Source of the DNA: SIRX01 sp965213905
Lineage (GTDB): Bacteria > Actinomycetota > Rubrobacteria > Rubrobacterales > Rubrobacteraceae
Direction of reading: 5' to 3'
NCBI GenBank assembly: GCA_965213905.1
Contig: OZ243922.1
Location: 186,001 to 250,000, forward strand
DNA length: 64,000 nt
Shown: piece after piece, positions 15,331 through 24,221 of the stretch
Numbering within the stretch: position 1 is the stretch's first letter
Layout of the letters: each line of letters begins with the position of its first letter
Notes under the pieces: model-generated
The model's database searches: none
What the model was told of the DNA's origin: nothing
The model's input: only the letters and a program-made list of their open reading frames with translations
Made by a program: the position numbers and the translations under genes

Positions 15331-15926
15331 GCGCCGACCCCCGTGTAACTCATGCGATGCACCTTGCAAGGCCCGAGCTCTGCGAGAGCCCCGCGGTGCT
15401 CCGGCGTTCCATACCCCCGGTTCCGCTCGAAACCATATCCCTCGTAGAAGCGCGACACGTACCGCATGGCTTCGTCCCTCAAAACCTTCGCGACGATGCT
15501 CGCCGCCGCAACCGCGGCGCTTTTGGCGTCCGCCCGGGGAAGGCATTCTACGCCGCTCTTCAGCGCCAGGTTGCCGTCCGCCAGGCCGCATCCCGAGCGG
15601 GAGTCCAGCAACTTTACAGCCCTTTCGAGGGCTTCTTTGTTGGCGGGCCCGAGGCCGAAACGGTCTACCCACCAGGCTGGGAAAGAAACGACGGAGATGG
15701 CTTCCGCGTTACGGAGTACCTCGCCGAACAACTCCCGGCGGACGGTGCGACCGACGGCTTTGGAGTCGTTGAGGTTTTCTATTTCGTTCTGACCGATTAT
15801 CGTGGCCGCGGCCACTATCGGGCCGGCGAAGGCACCCCGGCCGGCTTCATCTGCCCCCGCCAGAGGAGCCCCGCGTTCGAGAACCCAGGCGGCATCGAAA
15901 GCGTAGAGTTCTGAAGAGCTTGCCAA
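15327..15926 (-). CDS. rnhB: Ribonuclease HII
   Basis: RNase HII removes ribonucleotides and RNA-DNA hybrids. The 199-residue product shows GADEAGRGAFAGPIVAAA with the first catalytic Asp-Glu, LNDSKAVGRTVRR, and DAKSAAVAAASIVAKVLRD. The frame is open into rplS, but the TTG at 15926 begins just after the rplS stop and yields the usual length. A GC-rich palindrome (CCCGGGGGCCCCCG, about 15931-15945) lies between rplS and this start. Confidence 0.93.
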   Translation of the reverse strand: MASSSELYAFDAAWVLERGAPLAGADEAGRGAFAGPIVAAATIIGQNEIENLNDSKAVGRTVRRELFGEVLRNAEAISVVSFPAWWVDRFGLGPANKEALERAVKLLDSRSGCGLADGNLALKSGVECLPRADAKSAAVAAASIVAKVLRDEAMRYVSRFYEGYGFERNRGYGTPEHRGALAELGPCKVHRMSYTGVGA

Positions 15927-15945
15927 AAACGCCCGGGGGCCCCCG

Positions 15946-16272
15946 CTATCGGGCCTTCTTGACCCGGGCTTTCTTGCCGATTTTTTCCCGGATGTAGTAA
16001 AGCTTCGCCCGCCGCACGTCACCCTGGGACACGACTTCTATCTTGGCTACTTTGGGGGAGTGTAAAGGGAACACGCGTTCTACGGCTACGCCGAAAGAAG
16101 TTTTGCGAACCACGAAGGTTTCGCTGATACCGCTGCCTTTTCGCCCTAGGCACAGGCCTTCGAAGTTCTGGATGCGTTCCCGGTTTCCCTCGATGACCCG
16201 GTACTGCACCCGTACCGTGTCACCGGGGTTGAACTCTGTAATATCACGCTGCAAACTCTCATTGGTTATCAT
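15946..16272 (-). CDS. rplS: 50S ribosomal protein L19
   Basis: L19 lies at the 30S-50S interface. The 108-residue sequence is complete: FNPGDTVRVQYRVIEGNRER, FEGLCLGRKGSGISETFVVRK, GVAVERVFPLHSPKV and the basic C-terminal REKIGKKARVKKAR. The ATG is preceded by GAGGAG at 6 nt, which excludes the longer open frame. It follows trmD in the usual rpsP-rimM-trmD-rplS operon. Confidence 0.97.
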   Translation of the reverse strand: MITNESLQRDITEFNPGDTVRVQYRVIEGNRERIQNFEGLCLGRKGSGISETFVVRKTSFGVAVERVFPLHSPKVAKIEVVSQGDVRRAKLYYIREKIGKKARVKKAR

Positions 16273-16294
16273 GGTGATCTCCTCTCGAAGGTGG

Positions 16295-16999
16295 TTAGTC
16301 TGAGAAACGAGAGGTCTCCTGCCCGGACTTCCTCTCTTCCATCCGAACCCGCGCGGCACGCTTGCGCCAGTCGCGAACCCACGCATGGTTGCCGGATAAT
16401 AACACGTCCGGCACGCGCTCTCCATCCCACTCCGCGGGCCGCGTGTACTGCGGCGGGCCTACCGAACTTTCGTCCGAGAAAGACTCCCCCGAGAGGCTTT
16501 CGTGGTTACCCAAAACGCCGGGTAGGCGACGGATCACGGCGTCCGAGATCGCCGCCGCGGTGATCTCACCCCCCGACATCACGAAGTCTCCTAAAGAGAC
16601 GACTTCGGTGGCGAGCTCCCGGGCGACCCGCTCGTCCATGCCTCCGTAGCGCCCGCAAATTATCGTGAGGCCTTCGCCCCCCGAGAGTTCTTCTACGTAA
16701 TCGTTGGAGATCCGGCGTCCCCAGGCTTCGGTTAGTACGACCCGGCGTCCGTGCCGAACTTCCCGGGCGGGAACCCCGTAGACCGTTTCGAGGGCCCGGG
16801 CCACGACGTCTACACGGACGACCATACCCGGGCCGCCACCGAAGGGCATATCGTCTATGCGGCCCCCCGGGGCGTACTCCCGGAGATCAAAGCTCCGGTA
16901 ACCCACGAGTCCGCTATCAATAGCCCGTCCTACGACCCCTACCTGTAAAAGGGCGTCCACGGAGGCCGGAAACACGCAAAAAACGTGGATGCTCTTCAT
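16295..16999 (-). CDS. trmD: tRNA (guanine-37-N1)-methyltransferase TrmD
   Basis: TrmD methylates G37 of tRNAs to prevent frameshifting. The 234-residue product has the trefoil-knot AdoMet site: MPFGGGPGMVVR, GRYGGMDERV, and DFVMSGGEITAAAISDAVIR followed by LPGVLG. The C-terminal tRNA-binding part contains PPQYTRPAEWDGERVPDVLL. It lies 6 bp after rimM and 22 bp before rplS. Confidence 0.96.
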   Translation of the reverse strand: MKSIHVFCVFPASVDALLQVGVVGRAIDSGLVGYRSFDLREYAPGGRIDDMPFGGGPGMVVRVDVVARALETVYGVPAREVRHGRRVVLTEAWGRRISNDYVEELSGGEGLTIICGRYGGMDERVARELATEVVSLGDFVMSGGEITAAAISDAVIRRLPGVLGNHESLSGESFSDESSVGPPQYTRPAEWDGERVPDVLLSGNHAWVRDWRKRAARVRMEERKSGQETSRFSD

Positions 17000-17005
17000 C
17001 GCTGG

Positions 17006-17497
17006 TCAGGCTTTCGGCGGGGAGACGACGAGGCGCCGGCCGGGGAGGTCTACTTCGGGTACGTGCTCCAGGGTAAACGGCACGTAAACTTCGTCTTTCT
17101 TCGATCGCACCACTATTAGTTCGTGCGCCGGGTTTTCTAGGACTTCTGTGACCTCGCCAACTAGCTCTCCGGCGGCATCCACGGCCTTCATGCCCACAAA
17201 ATCCGCCACGTAGAACTCATCCTCGTCCAGGTCGTCCAAGTCGCGACGGTCTACCATGAGTTCTTCTCCGACCAAGACGGCGGCTTCGTGACGACTGTTT
17301 ACGCCCTCGAAGTCTAAGAGAAAGCCTTTCGGGGTGGGGCGGGACGCCGTTATGCGTCTCCGGGAGCCGGCGGCGAACGGCGCCACTCCCTGGCGGAGGT
17401 GGCGGCCGGAGCCGGTGGCCCGGACCCGGACGGTTCCCCGCACGCCGTGGGGCGTCCCCACGACGCCAATAGTTACTGGGTCTTCGATCTCCTGCAC
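17006..17497 (-). CDS. rimM: Ribosome maturation factor RimM
   Basis: RimM binds S19 and assists 30S head maturation. The 163-residue sequence has an N-terminal domain (TIGVVGTPHGVRGTVRV) and a C-terminal PRC-barrel (DEFYVADFVGMKAVDAAGE, EVYVPFTLEHVPEVDL). Spacing is 4 bp from khpA and 8 bp from trmD, fitting the rpsP-khpA-rimM-trmD-rplS operon. Confidence 0.95.
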   Translation of the reverse strand: MQEIEDPVTIGVVGTPHGVRGTVRVRATGSGRHLRQGVAPFAAGSRRRITASRPTPKGFLLDFEGVNSRHEAAVLVGEELMVDRRDLDDLDEDEFYVADFVGMKAVDAAGELVGEVTEVLENPAHELIVVRSKKDEVYVPFTLEHVPEVDLPGRRLVVSPPKA

Positions 17498-17501
17498 GGC
17501 G

Positions 17502-17750
17502 TTAGTCGGGAACTTCTACGCTGACCCGTTTCTCGGCTTTTACCGAAGCGGCCTTTACGACGTTGCGTATGGCCCGGATGGTCCTGCCTTGCCGCCCGAT
17601 AACCTTACCCATATCCTCTTGGGCGACCCGAATCTCCAGATCCACCCGCGAATCGTCGGGTTCGGTGCTGGAGACTTCCACGCTTTCTGGGTCGTCCACC
17701 AGAGAACGCGCCAGAAAGTCCGTCAGCCTTTCGAGGTCCGGTTCCGGCAT
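17502..17750 (-). CDS. khpA: KhpA-type single KH-domain RNA-binding protein
   Basis: This 82-residue protein is a lone type II KH domain with the GxxG loop in DMGKVIGRQGRTIRAIR. KhpA forms dimers with KhpB (Jag) in Gram-positive bacteria and influences cell division and small RNA metabolism. It lies between rpsP and rimM, the family's standard location. No KhpB gene is in the window. Confidence 0.93.
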   Translation of the reverse strand: MPEPDLERLTDFLARSLVDDPESVEVSSTEPDDSRVDLEIRVAQEDMGKVIGRQGRTIRAIRNVVKAASVKAEKRVSVEVPD

Positions 17751-17753
17751 GGT

Positions 17754-17996
17754 TTATAGGACCCCGGATATCTCGAGCAAATTCCGGACCTGGTCCGTGG
17801 GCTGGGCACCCTTGCCCAACCAGTTGCGCGCTTTATCTTCGTCCACCTGCACGAAGGAAGGCTGCTGCTGCGGGTCGTAACTCCCGATCCGCTCTATAAA
17901 CCGTCCGTCGCGCGGGTCACGGGAGTTTGCCACGACTATCCGGTAGAACGGTGCCTTTTTAGAGCCGTGCCTCGCCAACCTGATCTTTACCGCCAT
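17754..17996 (-). CDS. rpsP: 30S ribosomal protein S16
   Basis: The 80-residue S16 is complete, from VKIRLARHGSKKAPFYRIVV through DGRFIERIGSYDPQ to NWLGKGAQPTDQVRNLL. It follows ffh by 31 bp and begins the rpsP-khpA-rimM-trmD-rplS ribosome and tRNA maturation group. Confidence 0.97.
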   Translation of the reverse strand: MAVKIRLARHGSKKAPFYRIVVANSRDPRDGRFIERIGSYDPQQQPSFVQVDEDKARNWLGKGAQPTDQVRNLLEISGVL

Positions 17997-18027
17997 ATGT
18001 TCACCTTTCTTTTGCTGAATTTGCTTT

Positions 18028-19362
18028 TTATCTGGACGACGCGCCGGGGAAACCTTTGGGTAACCCTCCGCCGCCCTTGCCCATCTTCTTCATCATCTTC
18101 TGCATGTCGTTGAATTGCTTTACAAGGTTCTTTACGTCTTGCTGGGTCATGCCGCTGCCGCGGGCAATCCTACGCGTCCGGCCCGGGCTCTGCAACAACT
18201 TAGGGTTGCGGCGCTCTTTCGCGGTCATAGAGGTTATCATGGCCTCGACCCTCGCAAGTTGTTTGTCGTCTATGTTCACGCCGTCGAGCTGCTTGCCGAG
18301 GCCGGGGATCATGCCGAGCAGGCTGGAGATCGGGCCCATCTTTTTTATCATCTGCATTTGCTGCAGGAAGTCTTCGAAGGTGAACTTGCCGGCCATGAGC
18401 TTTTTGCCCTGCTGCTCGGCCTCGTCCTGGTCCATCTGCTGCTCGGCTTTTTCGATCAGGGTGAGCACGTCCCCCATCCCCAGGATGCGGCCCGCCATCC
18501 GGTCTGGGTAGAAGTAGTCGAACTCGCTCATCTTCTCGCCCTCGGAGGCGAACTTTACCGGACGACCCGTTACCTGGACCACCGAAAGCGCCGCCCCGCC
18601 CCGGGCGTCGCCGTCGAGCTTGGTCAGCACCATGCCGTCGAAGTCGGCGTACTCCTGGAAGGTCTGGGCCACGTCTACGGCGTTCTGTCCGGTTACCACG
18701 TCGAGCACCAGCAAAACGGAGTGGGGCTTAACATTGCCCCTTACGCGTTTGATCTCTTCCATAAGGTCCGCGTCCAAGACCTGCCGGCCCGCGGTATCCA
18801 CGATGACGAAGTCGTAGCCCTCGTCTTTTGCCGCCTTTACGCCACGCTCGGCCACGTCTTCGGGCGCGGGTTCCGTGCCTTCGCTGTAGACGGGTACACC
18901 CAACTCCTTGCCGAGCTGCTGGAGCTGGTCTATCGCCGCCGGCCGGTAGGTGTCGCAGGCGACGAGATACGGGCTTTTGCCGAGCTTGCGCACGAAGAGC
19001 GCCAGCTTGCCCGCCGTGGTGGTCTTACCGTGACCGTTCAGCCCGGCGAGCATGATGACCGTCGGCGGCCGGGAGGCGAAGGTTAGTTTGTGGGCCTCGC
19101 CACCCATGAGGTTGGCGAGTTCTTCGTTAACGATCTTGACGACCTGTTGGCCGGGGCTGAGCGCCTTGGAAACCTCGGCCCCCGTCGCCCGCTCCCGCAC
19201 GTTGCCAACGAACTCTTTGACCACGCCGTAGTTCACGTCCGCTTCGAGAAGGGCCAGACGAATTTCCCGGGTCACCTTTTTCACCTGGTCTTCGGTGAGG
19301 TTCCCGCTGCTCCGCACGCCGTCGAGCGCCGTGTTGAGCCTGTTTCCTAAAGTGTCGAACAT
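18028..19362 (-). CDS. ffh: Signal recognition particle GTPase Ffh (SRP54)
   Basis: Ffh binds signal sequences and 4.5S/SRP RNA and targets nascent membrane proteins to FtsY. The 444-residue protein has the N domain (1-90), the NG GTPase with G1 GLNGHGKTTTAGKLA, DTAGR and TKLDG, and the Met-rich M domain (about 300-440: KFTFEDFLQQMQMIKKM, SPGRTRRIARGSGM). It lies 3 bp after ftsY, so receptor and particle are co-expressed. Confidence 0.97.
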   Translation of the reverse strand: MFDTLGNRLNTALDGVRSSGNLTEDQVKKVTREIRLALLEADVNYGVVKEFVGNVRERATGAEVSKALSPGQQVVKIVNEELANLMGGEAHKLTFASRPPTVIMLAGLNGHGKTTTAGKLALFVRKLGKSPYLVACDTYRPAAIDQLQQLGKELGVPVYSEGTEPAPEDVAERGVKAAKDEGYDFVIVDTAGRQVLDADLMEEIKRVRGNVKPHSVLLVLDVVTGQNAVDVAQTFQEYADFDGMVLTKLDGDARGGAALSVVQVTGRPVKFASEGEKMSEFDYFYPDRMAGRILGMGDVLTLIEKAEQQMDQDEAEQQGKKLMAGKFTFEDFLQQMQMIKKMGPISSLLGMIPGLGKQLDGVNIDDKQLARVEAMITSMTAKERRNPKLLQSPGRTRRIARGSGMTQQDVKNLVKQFNDMQKMMKKMGKGGGGLPKGFPGASSR

Positions 19363-19365
19363 ACC

Positions 19366-20598
19366 CTAAAGATCTCCAAACAGTGCTTGAGAAAACTCCT
19401 TCGCGTCGAACGGGTGCAGGTCGCCGACTTTCTCGCCGACCGAGATGAGCTTTATGGGCAGGCCGGTCTCGTTCGCTATAGCCAGCGCGATGCCGCCTTT
19501 GGCCGTCCCGTCGAGCTTGGTCAAAACAATGCCCGTAACCCCCACCACGTCCTTGAACATCTCGACTTGCCGCAGGCCGTTCTGGCCCGTGGTGGCATCC
19601 ACCGTCATCAAGACTTCGTGGGGGGCATCGGGGATCTGGCGTTCTATAACCCGCCGCACCTTCTCCAACTCGGCCATGAGGTTGATCTTGGTGTGCAACC
19701 TGCCGGCTGTGTCTATGAGCAACACGTCTTTGCCGTCTCTTTTGGCCGCGTCCACCGCTTCGTGGGCGACCGCGGCGGCGTCGGCACCCCGCTGACGGGC
19801 TATTACCGGCGCCCCGGTCCGCTCGCCCCAGGTCTGGAGCTGCTCTATGGCCGCCGCCCGGAAGGTGTCCCCGGCGGCGAGCACTATTTCTCCCGGCAGG
19901 TAGTTGACCAGCTTGCCGATGGTGGTGGTCTTTCCGGTCCCGTTTACGCCGACCATCAAGAGCACCGTCGGCTTGAAGGAAACGTCCAACTCGACCGGGC
20001 CTTCGAGCATCCGGGTCGCGTGCTCTATCATGAGTTTGCGCAACTGGTCGCTGCTGGTAATGTTCTTCTCCAGGGCTTCCTGCTCCAGCTCCGCGACGAG
20101 CCTGGCGGTAGTTTTGACGCCCACGTCCGCAGAGATCAGGATCTCCTCCACCCGCTCCCAGAACTCTTCATCCTCTACATCCCGGAACTCGGAGATGGCG
20201 GCGTTTAGCTGCCCGACCATCGAATCCCGGCTCCGCTTGAGACCGCCCCGCAACCGCGAAAACCACCCGCCGGACTCCTCGGAGACGAGCTCTCCCGTTT
20301 CTTCCGGATCTTCGGGGGAAAAGTCCGGCTCGAACTCGGCCTCTTCCGCGGCTTCCTCCCGCGTTTCGGCTTCTTTGACCTCTTCGGCATCTTCGGGCCC
20401 GGAGAACTCTTCGTCCACGTCGGATGCTTCAGGTTCGATTTCTAGCTGGGCATTGTCCGGGCCGGTGTCAGGATCGGAGATCTGATCCAGAAGTTCCTCT
20501 AGCTTCGCTTCCTGCGGCTCTTCCGGCGCGGTTTCGGGTTCGGGCACCTCTTCGGGCGACTTGGTTTTTCTAAAGAAGTTACGCCAGGACCTTGCCAT
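19366..20598 (-). CDS. ftsY: SRP receptor FtsY
   Basis: FtsY is the membrane-associated SRP receptor GTPase. The 410-residue protein has a strongly acidic N-terminal A domain (residues about 15-110, rich in Glu and Pro). The NG domain follows, with G1 GVNGTGKTTTIGKLVNY, DTAGRLHTK and TKLDGTAKGGIAL. The ATG at 20598 was chosen because it follows the smc stop and begins a basic amphipathic segment (ARSWRNFFRKTK) suited to membrane contact. AGGAG lies rather far (about 15 nt) upstream. Longer frame readings overlap smc. Confidence 0.94.
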   Translation of the reverse strand: MARSWRNFFRKTKSPEEVPEPETAPEEPQEAKLEELLDQISDPDTGPDNAQLEIEPEASDVDEEFSGPEDAEEVKEAETREEAAEEAEFEPDFSPEDPEETGELVSEESGGWFSRLRGGLKRSRDSMVGQLNAAISEFRDVEDEEFWERVEEILISADVGVKTTARLVAELEQEALEKNITSSDQLRKLMIEHATRMLEGPVELDVSFKPTVLLMVGVNGTGKTTTIGKLVNYLPGEIVLAAGDTFRAAAIEQLQTWGERTGAPVIARQRGADAAAVAHEAVDAAKRDGKDVLLIDTAGRLHTKINLMAELEKVRRVIERQIPDAPHEVLMTVDATTGQNGLRQVEMFKDVVGVTGIVLTKLDGTAKGGIALAIANETGLPIKLISVGEKVGDLHPFDAKEFSQALFGDL

Positions 20599-20608
20599 AA
20601 GCGGTTGT

Positions 20609-23600
20609 TTACTCTCCTGATAGACGCTTCGATACGACTGCCGTGGCGCCAGACGCGTCTTGGGTAACACCGTATAAAACGTCCGAGGCGGCCATGGTGC
20701 GCTTTTGGTGCGTGACCAGAATGAACTGCCCGCCAGCGCGGTAAGAGTCTACCACAGCGAGAAACCGCGCCAAGTTCACGTCATCTAACGCCGCCTCAGC
20801 CTCATCCAGCATGCAAAAAGTTCCCTGACGATCCCTCGGACTGCTGATAAAAATACTGAACAAGAAAGACAGCGCCAGCAGCGCCCGCTCCCCGCCGGAG
20901 AGCACGTTCAAAGGCTTCCATCCCCGCCTCCCGAGCCGCAACCCGACCTCGACACCCTCTTCCGTGAGCTCTAGACGACCCGACGCCCCCCGCAACATGC
21001 GCGGCACGATCTCCCCAAACGCCCGCCGGACCCGGCCGAAGGTGTCCTCGAACCGGGACTCTATCTCTACGTCTATTTCTTGTATTATGCGGTTGAGTTC
21101 GAGGGCGGCGGATTCGGCGTCCCGGCGTTGTTCGACGACGAACTCGTGGCGCTCGCCGAGCTCTTGTTCTTGGGAGAGGGCGAGCAGGTTTACGTCGCCG
21201 AAGCGTTTGAGTTTGCGGGTGAGTTTATTCCGCTCCGGTTCCACATTGTCCGGGAGCTTCTCCGCTTCGGAACGTGCGACCTCGACCGAGGCGCCCCACT
21301 CGGACTCTATCTCTTCCAGCGCCTCTTTCGCGGAGGTTTCGGCGTTCTGGATATTTTCTGCGAGGCGTGCGGTTTCAGCCCGGGCGGTTGCGAGGTCCCG
21401 GGCCAAATCCACGGCCTTGTGAGACAGTTTGGCCCGTTGCTCTGAAAGGCGGCTTTGTTCCTCGTTGATCTCCGCCCTCCGCTTTCTCATGCGGCCCCGG
21501 CGTCCGCGGAGGCTTTCAGAGAGCGAGCGAGAAACCCCGGCGGCCCGGGTTACGTAATTTTTGACGCCCGAGGTTTCGGTCTTCTGGGAGCGCTCCATAC
21601 GCTCTGCCTGGCCCAGTATCCTCTGCCGGCGCTTCTCGCGGGCCGCGACACCGTCCCGCAGCGTCTTCCAACGACGCTCCGCCTGCTCAAACGCCGCACG
21701 TCCGGCCTCCGCGGCTTCTTGCACCCGGACCATCTCGGCTTTTGCGGAGGCTTCACCCACCTTTAGTTTTTCCAGGCGCTGCTCCGCCACAGAAATTTCG
21801 TCTGCCAGGCGAGACATGGTCCGTCCGCGCTCTACAACCCGTTCCCTGCGGCGCAGCGCCTGCTCTTCGCGGCGCGAAGCTTCACGCGCCAGCAGCGAGG
21901 CGGCCCGCCCGGCGCGGGTAGCGAGCGTCTGAAACGTCTCGGTGTCGTGTTCCAGGTTCCGGAGCCGATTACGGGCTTCCGCGAGTCCTTTCTGCAGGCG
22001 CCGGAGGGTTTGTGCCGGCCCGCTTTGCACCGCTTCCAGGTGCTCCAGTTCCTTTCTCAGACGTCCCTGGCGCAGAAACTCGCCTTCTCCACCCCCCCGG
22101 CTAACGCTGGTGCGGGTCAGGCGGAGCCCGCCCCGGGTAACGGCGACGTATCCGTTCGGGGAAGAACCATTTTCGGGGGCCTCGACGACGAAGATCCCGG
22201 CCAGTATCCTCTCTACGGCGCCGGTGTAACTCTCGTCCAAGATTTCTACACAGTCCAAGAGCGCCGTTCCGGGGAGGGTCCCGTCCTCCTCGACCTGTTC
22301 GGCGTCCAGGCGCAGGGCGATCCGCTCTCCGCCGGAGAGAGCCTTTATGCCTTCTTCCAGGTCCCGGGCCAGAACCCCGCGGCTGAACTCGCCGATCGCC
22401 GCCTCCACCGCCACCTCGTAGCCGGGCCGGGCTTTTATCACCTCGTCCAGTCGGGGCCGGGGTACCGGGCCTTCTTTCTCCTCCGGGGCACCGAGCGTCC
22501 GAACCATCTCCTCGCTTTTTCCGACGGAAGCCTCCAGCCTGCCCTGCCGGCGATGCAACCCCGAGTCTAGCTCCTTGAGGTAGAGCCGTTGTCGTTTACC
22601 CGTCTCCTGCACCGCCCGGTTGTCCAAGGATTTCCTGAGATCCTCCGCCACGCTTTCCAACTCTACGGTCGAGCTTGAGAGCGCCGAGATCTCCTCGTCC
22701 GGCAACGTGCTCTCGACGGGCGCGGCTCGTTCCCGGCGCAGACGGAGCTTCTCCAGGTGGCCCCTCGTTTTCGACAACTCGCTCTCCGCCGTGGTGTGGC
22801 GATGTTTGGCTTCCTTGAGGGTTTCTTCGAGGCCGGACAGTTGCTCTCGCCGGGCTTCGTAGAGGTCTTGGGCTTCGCCGGCTTCGAACTCCAGGTTCAA
22901 CAGGGTTTCGGAGAGGGCGCGCAATTCCTCCTTCAGGCGCGCCAATAGCCGGTCCCGCTCTCCCGCGCCGCCCCGGTCGGCCTCGATCCGGAACAGAGAA
23001 CGGTCGATCCTCATGGATTCGGCGCGCAGGTCTTCGGAGAAGTCTTCCAGGCTCTCCAGATATTGCTCCTGGAGGCGTAGCTCCCGCGCCATTCGGTTGG
23101 AAAGAGGTAAGATCTCCGCCTCTCCTTCCTGCAGCTTCGCCTCTTGTTCCGCCAACTTCGAGACGAGCTTCTCGCCCTCCGTTAGCTTGCGACGGTCCTC
23201 CTCCAGGTCCTGGGTCGCGGTCCTGTAAAGGTGGGCCAGCGAGAGCCTCCTGTAGCGGGATTCGAGTTCCCGGTACTCCCGGGCCGCCACGGCTTCCTGC
23301 GCTATCCTCCGGAGTTGACCGTCCAACTCGGCCTCTAGTTGCCGGGTCTTCTCTAGCTGGGTATCGGCTTTTTCCAGGCGTCGGCTGGCCGAGAGCCTCC
23401 GGCGCCGGTACACCCCGAGCCCGGCGGACTCCTCCAGCGCCAACCGGCAAGCCGCCGCCCCGCCGGCGACTATCGCGTCCACGGCCCCCTGACGGAGTAT
23501 GCTGTGGCGTCCCAGCCCCGCCTCACCCGCCACGGCCCGCACGTCGGCCAGCCGGCTCCGCGAACCATTGATCCTGTACTCCGTCTCGCCGCCCCGCGAG

Positions 23601-23908
23601 ATGCGGCGGGAGATCGAAACCTCCTTGTACGGTAGAGATATGTTCCCCGCCGCGTTGTCCACCACCAGCGTAACTTCCGCGACGTTGGATACCGGCAAGG
23701 TGTCGGAACCCGAAAAAATAAGGTCGCCCATCGCCCCGGCCCTCAAAAGACCCGAGCTCTGCTCCCCAAGGGCAAAGAGCACGGCGTCGGTCACGTTGCT
23801 CTTCCCCGAGCCATTAGGACCGACGACGGCCGTTACGCCTTCTTCGAGGGGCATCCGGACTGGGCGGGCAAAAGTCTTGAAACCTTTGATGTAGATCTCC
23901 GACAGCAC
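20609..23908 (-). CDS. smc: Chromosome segregation protein SMC
   Basis: SMC condenses and segregates chromosomes with ScpA and ScpB. The 1099-residue protein has Walker A VVGPNGSGKSNVTDAVLF at residues 29-46, a first coiled coil (about 170-460), a hinge (about 485-600, including PGYEVAVEAAIGEF), and a second coiled coil. The C-terminal head has the LNVLSGGERALLALSFLF signature and Walker B CMLDEAEAALDD. It is shorter than the usual 1150-1190 residues because the coils are short. The R-loop region reads ILRQGAVDAIVAGGAAAC, diverging from the usual QGxxxxxL pattern. ftsY follows directly, the usual order after rnc. Confidence 0.95.
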   Translation of the reverse strand: MLSEIYIKGFKTFARPVRMPLEEGVTAVVGPNGSGKSNVTDAVLFALGEQSSGLLRAGAMGDLIFSGSDTLPVSNVAEVTLVVDNAAGNISLPYKEVSISRRISRGGETEYRINGSRSRLADVRAVAGEAGLGRHSILRQGAVDAIVAGGAAACRLALEESAGLGVYRRRRLSASRRLEKADTQLEKTRQLEAELDGQLRRIAQEAVAAREYRELESRYRRLSLAHLYRTATQDLEEDRRKLTEGEKLVSKLAEQEAKLQEGEAEILPLSNRMARELRLQEQYLESLEDFSEDLRAESMRIDRSLFRIEADRGGAGERDRLLARLKEELRALSETLLNLEFEAGEAQDLYEARREQLSGLEETLKEAKHRHTTAESELSKTRGHLEKLRLRRERAAPVESTLPDEEISALSSSTVELESVAEDLRKSLDNRAVQETGKRQRLYLKELDSGLHRRQGRLEASVGKSEEMVRTLGAPEEKEGPVPRPRLDEVIKARPGYEVAVEAAIGEFSRGVLARDLEEGIKALSGGERIALRLDAEQVEEDGTLPGTALLDCVEILDESYTGAVERILAGIFVVEAPENGSSPNGYVAVTRGGLRLTRTSVSRGGGEGEFLRQGRLRKELEHLEAVQSGPAQTLRRLQKGLAEARNRLRNLEHDTETFQTLATRAGRAASLLAREASRREEQALRRRERVVERGRTMSRLADEISVAEQRLEKLKVGEASAKAEMVRVQEAAEAGRAAFEQAERRWKTLRDGVAAREKRRQRILGQAERMERSQKTETSGVKNYVTRAAGVSRSLSESLRGRRGRMRKRRAEINEEQSRLSEQRAKLSHKAVDLARDLATARAETARLAENIQNAETSAKEALEEIESEWGASVEVARSEAEKLPDNVEPERNKLTRKLKRFGDVNLLALSQEQELGERHEFVVEQRRDAESAALELNRIIQEIDVEIESRFEDTFGRVRRAFGEIVPRMLRGASGRLELTEEGVEVGLRLGRRGWKPLNVLSGGERALLALSFLFSIFISSPRDRQGTFCMLDEAEAALDDVNLARFLAVVDSYRAGGQFILVTHQKRTMAASDVLYGVTQDASGATAVVSKRLSGE

Positions 23909-24048
23909 TACCGCTGCATTCTACGTTAGGAAGCGTCTGTTCGTCAGCGACCGATGCTCAACCCGGTAAAAAGTCCTGCAAAAACATTTCCACAAGCCGG
24001 AAAAGACGCGCCATAGCGTCTGGTTTGTACGCCACCGAAACCGTCACC

Positions 24049-24177
24049 CTAACACGGCCTCACGCGATAACGGCACCATTCGTCGGGACAACAGGAAGGG
24101 TGCGGGAAAGAGGTCAAACCCTTTATCATGCCCGCAGTGGCTCCCAGGCTGCCTACGACCGCCGCGGCTACGCGCAA
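24049..24177 (-). CDS. Possible 42-residue small protein with a hydrophobic helix and four cysteines
   Basis: The 313-bp stretch between rnc and smc is unusually long for this operon. Within it a TTG preceded by AAGGG at 5 nt opens a small frame: a hydrophobic helix (VAAAVVGSLGATAGMIKGL) followed by CC, C and C near the end. I recognise no family. It could equally be non-coding. I see no terminator or RNA gene in the rest of the gap. Confidence 0.25.
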   Translation of the reverse strand: MRVAAAVVGSLGATAGMIKGLTSFPHPSCCPDEWCRYRVRPC

Positions 24178-24221
24178 GTCGTCCCTTGAGATATGGGCGG
24201 ACGGCCGTTTAGGGCGTCGTA

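Noticed and set aside
15928..15950. GC palindrome between rplS and rnhB as a terminator
   Set aside because: No T run follows and rnhB needs read-through; a GC-rich coincidence or weak pause is more likely.
15673..16022. Upstream parts of the yraN and rnhB frames
   Set aside because: They overlap rnhB or rplS in other frames and add no family sequence.
18115..19086. Long plus-strand open frame (about 320 codons) opposite ffh
   Set aside because: It is antisense to the fully conserved Ffh sequence, and its translation is low-complexity with no recognisable motif; GC-rich third positions create such frames.
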